Source of the DNA: CAZEQD01 sp964514305 | GTDB taxonomy: Bacteria; Acidobacteriota; Aminicenantia; Aminicenantales; Aminicenantaceae | Direction of reading: 5' to 3' | Length of the DNA stretch: 5,265 bases | Assembly (NCBI GenBank): GCA_964514305.1 | Contig: CAZEQD010000094.1 | Location: 1 to 5,265, forward strand | In this document: piece by piece, positions 1-5,265 of the stretch | Position numbering within the stretch: position 1 is the first letter of the stretch | How the letters are laid out: each line of letters opens with the position of its first letter | Translations under genes and position numbers: made by a program | The notes under the pieces: model-generated | What the model was told of the DNA's origin: nothing | The model's input: the letters and a program-made list of their open reading frames with translations, nothing else | The model's database searches: none

Positions 1-2995
1 GGAAACAATAAGGAAAAGCATCTCCTCCAGAACCAGCCCATTCATTGATAATCATCACTTTGGGGCCAACATGAGAAAGATGGGGAATGGTTAAATCCCG
101 CAGATCCCTGCGAGCCGCATAGGCATAAAGAGGTCGGTTGAGCATCTCGATAAACCGGTCTGAAAATTGACCTCCGCTGTTGAAGCGTTCATCAATGATG
201 AGACCGTCAAGCCTGTGTTGAGGGATGAACTGGCGCACCAGCTCATTCTGGCCGTTTACTCCTGTATCTGGTACATAAATATATCCCACACGGCCGTTTG
301 TGGCCTTGGCCACTTTCTGCCGGTTACTCTCGATCCAGGCCAAATTGCGGAGGCGCATCTCACTGGAGAGAGGCTTGACCACTATATCCCGTGCTCCGGC
401 CATCGAAGGCTTGGAATTAATGGTTAAAGTCACCACTTCCCCAGCCAGCCCCTGGAAAGAAGCCCAGATGTCCTCAGAAGTATCTATGGCCAGACCGTTA
501 ACTGCCAGCAGATAATCCCCTTCATTGACTTTTATGCCCGGCCTTCGCAGAGGTGAGCGGACCTCTGCATCCCAGGAAGCACCTTCATAAATCTTTTTAA
601 TCCGAAAAGCTTTGTGCTCTTTATCCAGCTCAAAATCACAGCCCAGCAGGCCGACCGAAATTCTCTTGGCCTGTTCAATATCGCCGCCTCCAATGTAACT
701 GTGAGAAACATTGAGTTCAGCAATCATCTCACCAATTATATAATTCAGATCCTCACGGTCAGAAACATAAGGAAGCATAGCCTCATATCTTTTTTTAATA
801 GCTGCCCAATCCAGACCATGCATATTGGGCGCATAGAAGAAGTCTCGTTCTATCCGCCAGGCATCATCAAAAATTTGCTTCCATTCCTGACGGGGATTTA
901 TCCAGGTTTTCATTTTATTAGTGGCAATGCGGCCATCTCCAACCTTTTTCTTGGGGCCTAAGTCTACAATTCCCCACGTCGTTCTACTCCTGTATAATAC
1001 TTTCTTGCCGTCGGCTGAGAGCTGATAGGCATCGATTCCAGAGATGATTACATTCTCCTTTCTTTCTTCAAGGTCATAATAAGCCAATGTTGCTGAAGGC
1101 GTACCTGGTTTGGCTGCCCCAGCCGCAGGAGCTCGCAGCCAGACCACTTTACCTTTGACTGCAGCTAAGGGACCGACATTGCCTGCTTCTACTGGAAGCT
1201 TAATTATTCGTTTCTCTATCTCCTCAAAGTCAATTTTAACTTGAGGTTTCTCCTCTTTTTTCTCCTCAGCCTTGGTTTCTTTTTTGGCTGGTTTCCTGGC
1301 CTCTTTGCTTTTTTCTGCGGATGCTTTCTTTTCCTTCTCCTCTTCTGCTTTCTCTTCATCGCTGCGTGGGGCCAGCGGTGATTCTATATCTTTTCTTAAG
1401 GTCAGAGCGTAAATATTAGTAGAATTAGGGTAGATCCAGGTATCATCCATATCGCTGTAAACTGGACTGAATCTGCGGTTAGAATAGAAATACAGATATT
1501 TACCTTCAGGATCAAATACAGGTTGAAAATCGTTGTAATAACCACCGGTAATTTGATGTTTCTTATCATTAACTACATCATAAATCATAATTGCACCCTG
1601 GCCGTCTTCCATCTTCTGGCTGTAAGCCAGCCAGCGGCTGTCAGGTGACCAATTATAGTCTCGTATGTATTCAACGTTGTTTTTATCAATTAACTTTGGC
1701 TTGCCTTCCGTTATACCAACTATAAACAGGCTGTTAGTCTTATCCAGAAAAGCAATCTTTTTGCTATCAGGTGACCAGACGGGTTGGAATCGGTAGCAGT
1801 GCCCATCTTTAGTCACCCGACGTTCCTGACTGCGTCCATCACTTGGCCTTACATATAGATCATATTCTCCACTTCTATCAGAAAAATAAGCGATATATTT
1901 ACCATCAGGTGACCAGGCAGGATAACGTTCAGCCACTCCAGAAGTATGAGTTAAATTGCGGACACTTCCGTATTTAGCCGGCACTGTAAAAACTTCGCCT
2001 CGAGCTCCAAACAAGGCTCGCTTGCCGCTGGGGGAAAGAGCGAAACTCTCAATGTTTTTGGAACAATCTTTGAGCTGAGTCCGGATTCGGGGCAGATCAG
2101 CCGGAACTTTAATAGAAACAGGATGGGATTTCTCATTTTTAAGATCTAGCAAATAAATGCGGCCACCGTTTTCAAAAATGATATCATTCGGTCCCAGGCT
2201 GGGCCATTTAACATCGTACTCGGTAAAGAATGTCACCTGGCGCATCTTTTTTGTTTGAAGATCATAGGCCCAGATATTTAATTTCTGCCTCTCATCTCGA
2301 TCAGATAGAAAGTAAATGGTATTTTCATGCCACATGGGCAGAGCATCAGTCCCTTCAAATTTAGTCATCTTGGCTGATGTATTATGAACAAGATCATAAA
2401 GCCAAATATCACTGGCCATGCCTCCCCGGTAGCGCTTCCAGGTCCGAAATTCGCGGGAAATATACTGAAAGGCCATTCGGTTTCCATCAGGGCTGAAACT
2501 TGCCAGCTCACCATAAGGCAGGGGCAGAGTTTGGGGTTGACCCCCCTTAATTGGCTGTTTGAAAAAGCGGTTAAAGCGGTAGGAAGGGCTTTTCATGCGG
2601 GAGCGATAAAGTACATACTGGCCATCAGGATACCATTCGACCACCAAATCAGTATCAGGATGATGAGTCAACCTTTTAGGAATGCCACCTACGGCTGGCA
2701 TAAGGTAAACATCAATGTTGCCGTCGTAATTACCGCTAAAAACCAGCCATTGACCATCAGGGGAAAACTTGGGGAAAAGTTCTTCCCCTTGAGGTGAGCT
2801 CAGTTTACGGGCTACTCCTCCCTCTTTGGCTACTGTCCACAAATCACCGGCATAAGAAAAGACTATTTTATCGGCGCTTATATCAGGAAAGCGGAGGAGA
2901 AGAGCATCAGGTATTTGGCTCTTTTTTGCCTGGGGAATAGCTGAAATTACTACTAAAAAAAACAATATCCCGGCTGAAGTTAAAAAACGTTTCAT
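1..2995 (-). CDS. Secreted tricorn-type serine protease (S41 family), 3' end cut by window edge
   Basis: Seen: 998 codons are open from ATG 2995 to the window edge, with no frameshift found along the translated frame. Residues 1-23 form a signal peptide (MKRF, then a hydrophobic core, ending near IPQA). Residues 33-285 give six propeller blades with PD40 motifs such as FSPDG at 77, WYPDG at 121 and FSPDG at 167. Residues 313-680 give seven blades, with WSPDG at 361 and WSPDS at 407 and 449. A Lys/Glu-rich linker (546-584) lies between blades 5 and 6 of the second propeller. Domain C1 starts near N700 and carries the Ser764-His765 pair (NVSHSY). A PDZ domain spans about 781-865. C2 has RFNSGG (Gly942) and the nucleophile Ser989 in AGSGGDAFPY. 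Known: Thermoplasma tricorn has the same order (beta-6, beta-7, C1, PDZ, C2), and its Ser745, His746 and Ser965 sit at nearly the same numbering. It trims peptides into short oligopeptides. Inferred: here the enzyme acts outside the cytoplasm, probably in peptide scavenging. The final catalytic Glu lies beyond the edge. The start is fixed by a strong Shine-Dalgarno. Confidence 0.95.
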   Translation of the reverse strand, partial: MKRFLTSAGILFFLVVISAIPQAKKSQIPDALLLRFPDISADKIVFSYAGDLWTVAKEGGVARKLSSPQGEELFPKFSPDGQWLVFSGNYDGNIDVYLMPAVGGIPKRLTHHPDTDLVVEWYPDGQYVLYRSRMKSPSYRFNRFFKQPIKGGQPQTLPLPYGELASFSPDGNRMAFQYISREFRTWKRYRGGMASDIWLYDLVHNTSAKMTKFEGTDALPMWHENTIYFLSDRDERQKLNIWAYDLQTKKMRQVTFFTEYDVKWPSLGPNDIIFENGGRIYLLDLKNEKSHPVSIKVPADLPRIRTQLKDCSKNIESFALSPSGKRALFGARGEVFTVPAKYGSVRNLTHTSGVAERYPAWSPDGKYIAYFSDRSGEYDLYVRPSDGRSQERRVTKDGHCYRFQPVWSPDSKKIAFLDKTNSLFIVGITEGKPKLIDKNNVEYIRDYNWSPDSRWLAYSQKMEDGQGAIMIYDVVNDKKHQITGGYYNDFQPVFDPEGKYLYFYSNRRFSPVYSDMDDTWIYPNSTNIYALTLRKDIESPLAPRSDEEKAEEEKEKKASAEKSKEARKPAKKETKAEEKKEEKPQVKIDFEEIEKRIIKLPVEAGNVGPLAAVKGKVVWLRAPAAGAAKPGTPSATLAYYDLEERKENVIISGIDAYQLSADGKKVLYRSRTTWGIVDLGPKKKVGDGRIATNKMKTWINPRQEWKQIFDDAWRIERDFFYAPNMHGLDWAAIKKRYEAMLPYVSDREDLNYIIGEMIAELNVSHSYIGGGDIEQAKRISVGLLGCDFELDKEHKAFRIKKIYEGASWDAEVRSPLRRPGIKVNEGDYLLAVNGLAIDTSEDIWASFQGLAGEVVTLTINSKPSMAGARDIVVKPLSSEMRLRNLAWIESNRQKVAKATNGRVGYIYVPDTGVNGQNELVRQFIPQHRLDGLIIDERFNSGGQFSDRFIEMLNRPLYAYAARRDLRDLTIPHLSHVGPKVMIINEWAGSGGDAFPYCF
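1641..1915 (-). repeat. In-gene repeat encoding WSPD blade motifs of the tricorn beta-7 propeller
   Basis: The 11-mer tcaggtgacca (plus strand) occurs exactly at 1641-1651, 1767-1777 and 1905-1915, always in the same reading frame. It encodes Trp-Ser-Pro-Asp at the start of three successive propeller blades. The spacings are 126 and 138 bases (42 and 46 codons), which is the normal length of one blade. This is a protein-level repeat visible in the DNA, not an independent element. Confidence 0.7.
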
Positions 2996-3001
2996 TAAAT
3001 T

Positions 3002-3010
3002 ACCTCCCTT
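3002..3010 (-). promoter_or_regulatory. Strong Shine-Dalgarno of the tricorn gene
   Basis: On the minus strand this reads AAGGGAGGT, one inserted G away from the full anti-16S complement AAGGAGGT, with 6-7 bases before ATG 2995. It decides the start codon and predicts efficient translation. The upstream operon's internal genes have no comparable site. Confidence 0.85.
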
Positions 3011-3042
3011 CGATATTAATTAGAGCAATATTATCAATTTTT

Positions 3043-3073
3043 ATTATATATTATTTGTTACGAATTTTACCAA
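3043..3073 (-). promoter_or_regulatory. Candidate sigma-70-type promoter for the tricorn gene
   Basis: On the minus strand 3048-3043 reads TATAAT, a perfect -10 hexamer. A possible -35, TTGGTA, lies at 3073-3068 with a long 19-base spacer; GGTAAA at 3071-3066 would give 17 bases but matches poorly. Transcription would start near 3036 and leave a leader of roughly 40 bases containing the Shine-Dalgarno. The region is very AT-rich, so the hexamer could occur by chance. The position relative to the gene is what supports it. Confidence 0.45.
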
Positions 3074-3270
3074 AGAAAAGTTCTACAATTAGTATTTCTT
3101 AAATTGCGATTGCAAAAACTGAGGAAATTATTTTAAAAGCAGCGATTTCTATCCATCCGAAGCCCATAGCCTTTTAATTAGCTTATTTACTTAGCCCCTT
3201 TGCAAATTTCAATATAATAAAAGGGAGCCAGCAGATCCTACAAATTTCTACTTTCAGCCTTAAAGTTTAA

Positions 3271-3319
3271 ACCTTCCCCGTTACTCCTTACCGTTTACTG
3301 TTTATGCTTTACGCTTAAC
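3271..3319 (-). repeat. Degenerate 7-base tandem repeat array, about 7 units
   Basis: Read on the minus strand from 3319 to 3271 the sequence divides into consecutive 7-mers: GTTAAGC, GTAAAGC, ATAAACA, GTAAACG, GTAAGGA, GTAACGG, GGAAGGT. The central five units (3312-3278) keep xTAA at positions 1-4 and are the clearest; the outer two are diverged. The array starts 22 bases after the glycosyltransferase stop codon. No hairpin or coding potential explains it. Short heptanucleotide tandem repeats between genes are known from cyanobacteria (STRR sequences); whether this belongs to a comparable dispersed family needs the rest of the genome. Confidence 0.6.
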
Positions 3320-3354
3320 ATTCTCCTTATCCTAACTCCCTTCAGCGGTAAGGA
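3285..3354. repeat. 9-base perfect inverted repeat spanning the glycosyltransferase stop codon
   Basis: tccttaccg at 3285-3293 is the exact reverse complement of cggtaagga at 3346-3354. The second arm lies in the last codons of the glycosyltransferase gene (stop codon at 3344-3342). The first arm lies within the heptad array. The loop would be 52 bases. In the minus-strand transcript it could form a long-range stem around the stop codon and 3' end, acting in termination or transcript stability, but no T-run follows. It may also simply reflect repeat-derived sequence at the gene end. Confidence 0.4.
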
Positions 3355-4061
3355 ATGTAGCTTCGCCGCTGGAGTCCCAAAAAACCGCCCAATCCCCATT
3401 CCAGCAGAGTCAGTAAATAACCCAGTTTTAAAGGAAAATGCTCAAGACGGCGGGCTGAAGTAAAAATTGGGGTTTCTTCAATCAAACACCAATTCTTTCT
3501 CTTTTTCTTTAGGATTTTTTTGGCTCGCCTATAAAACTCTAAGTCTTCTGCCTGTTTAAGGTCAGGATTAAAACCTCCGGCCTCAAAAAATAATTCTCTA
3601 TGACAGAATCCCATATTGGCCATGATATTGAAAATTTTCTTGCCAAAATGAATAAGGTCAAAAAAGAAATTAGCAGTCCAATCAGAAGAATCAGCTTTAA
3701 GGCGAATAGTACCTAATAAAAATTCCAGCTTGTAAGCTTCATAAACTTTTTCTACAGTTTGAGGGCTGAGCCTGGAGTCAGCATCAAGAAAAAGAAAGAT
3801 TTCGCCTTGAGCTTCAGCCGCTCCTTTATTCTTTGCTCGGCCCGCTCCCAGTTGCGGCTCTTTGAGAAGAAGGCTATCGATGGAATTGCTGCTGAAAAAA
3901 GATTCAAAGACAGCCGAAGTTTTATCGGTCGACGCGTTATCGACCACCACCACCTCCAGCTGAGAGAGATCAAAAGTTTGGCTTTCTACTGAACATAGAG
4001 CTTCAAGGAGATATTTTTCCTCATTATAAGCGGGAATTATGATGGAAAACTTTTTACTCAT
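3342..4061 (-). CDS. Family 2 glycosyltransferase (GT-A fold), 239 aa
   Basis: Seen: the N-terminus carries the GT2 signature SIIIPAYNEE (residues 6-15). It is followed by VVVVDNASTD (37-46) for nucleotide binding, GAGRAKNKGA (72-81), and the metal-binding DxD as Asp93-Ala-Asp95 within LFLDADS. An acceptor-side ED pair lies at Glu172-Asp173 (QAEDLEFYRR). A hydrophobic C-terminal stretch at about 211-230 could rest on or insert in the membrane. Known: GT2 enzymes move a sugar from a nucleotide-sugar to a lipid, glycan or protein; 239 residues is a normal minimal single-domain length. The ATG start overlaps the upstream deacetylase stop by 8 bases (ATGAGTAA), and GAGG sits too close to be a normal Shine-Dalgarno, so translation is probably coupled. 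Inferred: it builds a surface or membrane-linked glycan with its two neighbours. Donor and acceptor cannot be told from the sequence. Confidence 0.93.
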   Translation of the reverse strand: MSKKFSIIIPAYNEEKYLLEALCSVESQTFDLSQLEVVVVDNASTDKTSAVFESFFSSNSIDSLLLKEPQLGAGRAKNKGAAEAQGEIFLFLDADSRLSPQTVEKVYEAYKLEFLLGTIRLKADSSDWTANFFFDLIHFGKKIFNIMANMGFCHRELFFEAGGFNPDLKQAEDLEFYRRAKKILKKKRKNWCLIEETPIFTSARRLEHFPLKLGYLLTLLEWGLGGFLGLQRRSYIPYR

Positions 4062-4797
4062 CCTCAGCTAAATCCAAATATTGATTATAGGTAACAAGCT
4101 TTCTCCGCTTGGAGAGTTTAAGGGAAGCCCTGAGGCTTTTTATTATTAATCTTTGCCCAGAAATAAAAGGAGGATGGATAACCAATCGGGCCAATGGCGA
4201 ACAAGAAAGGCCAGTTTTCTGCATAACCCTATTGCCGGCCGCATTAATAATTTCTAAGGTTAAATTTACACCCTGAAAACCCATGGCCACTGAAAAGAGC
4301 CGGCGGCGGCTCTGGCACGGCCAAAGACCAGACAAAGTAGTATAATATCTAAAGCCGCAGTCTTTAATGGCTTTAATTGTGGGCTTACTTTGCTGCCAGG
4401 TTGGAGAAGTAAAGCCTAAGGGCTCAAAACCTGCTTTTTCTAAAATTTCTTTTCCTTTGGCGATGGCCTTTCTGGCCTGCTGGTAATCAAGTCCAATGAA
4501 TTCAGCCTCGTCTTTGGTTAATAGTTTCCGCCTAATGGTATCCAATCCTTTCGCCTCTCGGTTAGGTTGATAGTGAATATAACCATGCTGGATTATTTCA
4601 CTTCCTTTTTCTTTTTCCTCATACAACCAGTCCAAAAACTCCTGCGAATCCAAGATAGACCAGCGTCCCAGGAAATTGGGGATAACTTTAATACAGCGAG
4701 GCTGAAGTGAGTTGCGGTCAAACCAGCCTGAAATCTCTTTTAAATTCTTCAGATAGGCAGGTGTAGCATCGTGGACAGCCAAAACTAAATACTTCAT
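4054..4797 (-). CDS. DUF2334 / polysaccharide-deacetylase-like enzyme, 247 aa
   Basis: Seen: near the N-terminus is VHDATP (residues 8-13), the first-strand motif with the likely catalytic/metal Asp10. QHGYIH (70-75) supplies the HxxxH pair His71 and His75. GFTSPTW (128-134) matches the family's GFxxPxW segment, and LVIHPP (205-210) gives the late His208. All main NodB-fold metal and acid/base positions are therefore present, which argues for an active enzyme. Known: these metal-dependent esterases remove N- or O-acetyl groups from sugars. There is no signal peptide, so it probably acts in the cytoplasm on a precursor. ATG 4797 is preferred because it forms a 4-base ATGA overlap with the upstream acetyltransferase stop and puts the motif close to the start as in relatives. 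An in-frame TTG at 4806 would add three residues. The downstream end overlaps the glycosyltransferase start. The exact substrate is unknown. Confidence 0.88.
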   Translation of the reverse strand: MKYLVLAVHDATPAYLKNLKEISGWFDRNSLQPRCIKVIPNFLGRWSILDSQEFLDWLYEEKEKGSEIIQHGYIHYQPNREAKGLDTIRRKLLTKDEAEFIGLDYQQARKAIAKGKEILEKAGFEPLGFTSPTWQQSKPTIKAIKDCGFRYYTTLSGLWPCQSRRRLFSVAMGFQGVNLTLEIINAAGNRVMQKTGLSCSPLARLVIHPPFISGQRLIIKSLRASLKLSKRRKLVTYNQYLDLAEDE

Positions 4798-5265
4798 AGC
4801 TTCCAAGTATCTCTAACCTCATTCAATTTGATAAGGACACTCATCATATAAACTCGACCCAATTCTGGACCAAAAATTGTGGTCGGCTTTTTATCAAAAA
4901 TCTGAGCTCCATGAGATGTGTAGAAACTCTCATTCCTTAAATTCTCCACATGGAAAAGTTCACCATAGACATTATTGATCCCTCTTTTTAAAAGATTTTT
5001 AAATAAGGCTTGGACCAAAGCTTTGCCAACACCCTTTTGGCGGAAACCTTGCTTAATATTTATATGGAAATGGGCTGCCTGCCGAGGCTTTTTAGGTCTT
5101 TCCTGACTGCCCTTTAAAACTAATTTCCTAATGTAATCTCTGCTTTTGCTGTCATAGATTCTAAAAAGACATTTAACAAAGGCTTTAACAAACAAGGGTG
5201 GGGCTATTATAGTGTAAAAAAGAAAAGTGTATTTTAAATGGTGGCCACAGCCCAGAACATAACCA
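4794..5265 (-). CDS. GNAT-family acetyltransferase, 5' end cut by window edge
   Basis: Seen: the frame is open from the right edge to TGA at 4796-4794, giving 156 visible residues. GYVLG (1-5) looks like the GNAT beta-3 strand. After a partly hydrophobic segment comes AHFHINI (64-70), then the acetyl-CoA pyrophosphate loop QGFRQKGVG (72-80), which fits Q/RxxGxG. The C-terminal part has the usual Asn plus FYTSHGAQIF ending. Known: GNAT enzymes transfer an acyl group from acyl-CoA to an amine or hydroxyl. An internal TTG at 5195 could be called as a start and would give 133 residues, but it would drop the GYVLG strand and has no ribosome site, so the true start is very likely outside the window. 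The stop overlaps the deacetylase start by 4 bases. The roughly 60-residue gap between GYVLG and the loop is longer than in a minimal GNAT. The acceptor is unknown; an amino sugar is a reasonable guess from the neighbours. Confidence 0.85.
   Translation of the reverse strand, partial: GYVLGCGHHLKYTFLFYTIIAPPLFVKAFVKCLFRIYDSKSRDYIRKLVLKGSQERPKKPRQAAHFHINIKQGFRQKGVGKALVQALFKNLLKRGINNVYGELFHVENLRNESFYTSHGAQIFDKKPTTIFGPELGRVYMMSVLIKLNEVRDTWKL

Larger units (their letters stand above)
2996..3341. other. 346-base intergenic region between the glycosyltransferase and tricorn genes
   Basis: There is no convincing gene here. From right to left it holds a 7-base tandem repeat array (3271-3319), an AT-rich middle (about 3020-3260), a promoter candidate (3043-3073) and a strong Shine-Dalgarno (3002-3010). 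I see no hairpin followed by a T-run that would qualify as an intrinsic terminator for the upstream unit. The best short inverted pair, cccttt 3196-3201 with aaaggg 3220-3225, has an 18-base loop and no T-tract. The length and the promoter suggest the tricorn gene is transcribed separately from the upstream operon. Confidence 0.75.

Noticed and set aside
2384..2797. A 137-codon plus-strand open frame, and shorter plus-strand frames at 167-427, 614-961 and 3759-3992.
   Set aside because: Each lies antisense inside a well-supported minus-strand gene, lacks a ribosome site and has no recognisable domain.
2955..2962. Run of eight A (T8 on the coding strand) inside the signal peptide codons, possible phase-variation tract.
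   Set aside because: The frame is intact, the tract simply encodes Phe codons of the hydrophobic core, and eight bases in AT-rich DNA is not unusual.
3104..3115. Small dyad ttgc-gatt-gcaa upstream of the tricorn promoter candidate, possible operator.
   Set aside because: Four-base arms are too short to separate from chance, and there is no second copy nearby.
3099..3167. A 22-codon minus-strand reading frame (ATG 3167, TAA 3101-3099) with a hydrophobic C-terminal half in the intergenic region.
   Set aside because: It is very short, has only a weak AAGG three bases before the ATG, and such frames are expected by chance in AT-rich DNA.
3196..3225. cccttt / aaaggg inverted pair as a terminator for the upstream operon.
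   Set aside because: A six-base stem with three A-T pairs, an 18-base loop and no following T-run does not make an intrinsic terminator.
4806..5195. TTG codons at 4806 and 5195 as the true starts of the deacetylase and acetyltransferase.
   Set aside because: ATG 4797 with the ATGA overlap is a better deacetylase start, and the acetyltransferase frame continues upstream with a recognisable GNAT strand to the window edge.

Overview
The window is about 43% GC by eye. It carries four genes, all read on the minus strand. The two outer genes run off the window edges. The genes have bacterial Shine-Dalgarno, promoter and stop/start-overlap architecture, and one has a bacterial signal peptide. The source is most likely an uncultured bacterium. 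Exported tricorn-like S41 proteases with a Lys/Glu-rich linker are common in Aminicenantes/Acidobacteria-type genomes, but that placement is a guess from protein style, not a demonstrated affiliation.

Reading in the direction of transcription (right to left), the first block (5265-3342) is a tight three-gene unit. It holds a GNAT acetyltransferase cut by the right edge, a DUF2334/polysaccharide-deacetylase-like enzyme, and a short family-2 glycosyltransferase. The junctions are a 4-base ATGA overlap and an 8-base ATGAGTAA overlap, so the three are very probably co-transcribed and translationally coupled. Deacetylase, acyltransferase and glycosyltransferase together suggest making or trimming an N-acylated sugar on a surface glycan or glycolipid. 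The substrate cannot be read from the sequence.

Next comes a 346-base gene-free stretch (2996-3341). It contains a degenerate 7-base tandem repeat (consensus close to GTAAACG on the minus strand), a 9-base perfect inverted repeat that reaches back over the glycosyltransferase stop codon, a good -10 box, and a near-consensus Shine-Dalgarno for the last gene.

The left 3 kb (2995-1) is one long open frame encoding a secreted tricorn-type protease. It has a signal peptide, a six-bladed and a seven-bladed propeller, helical domain C1 with the catalytic Ser-His pair, a PDZ domain, and the start of catalytic domain C2 ending just after the nucleophilic serine. The last 70-100 residues, including the expected catalytic Glu, lie outside the window. 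I found no tRNA, rRNA, CRISPR array or mobile element, and no clearly novel defence or other system. The items most worth a second look are the heptad repeat, the long inverted repeat and the three-gene sugar cassette.
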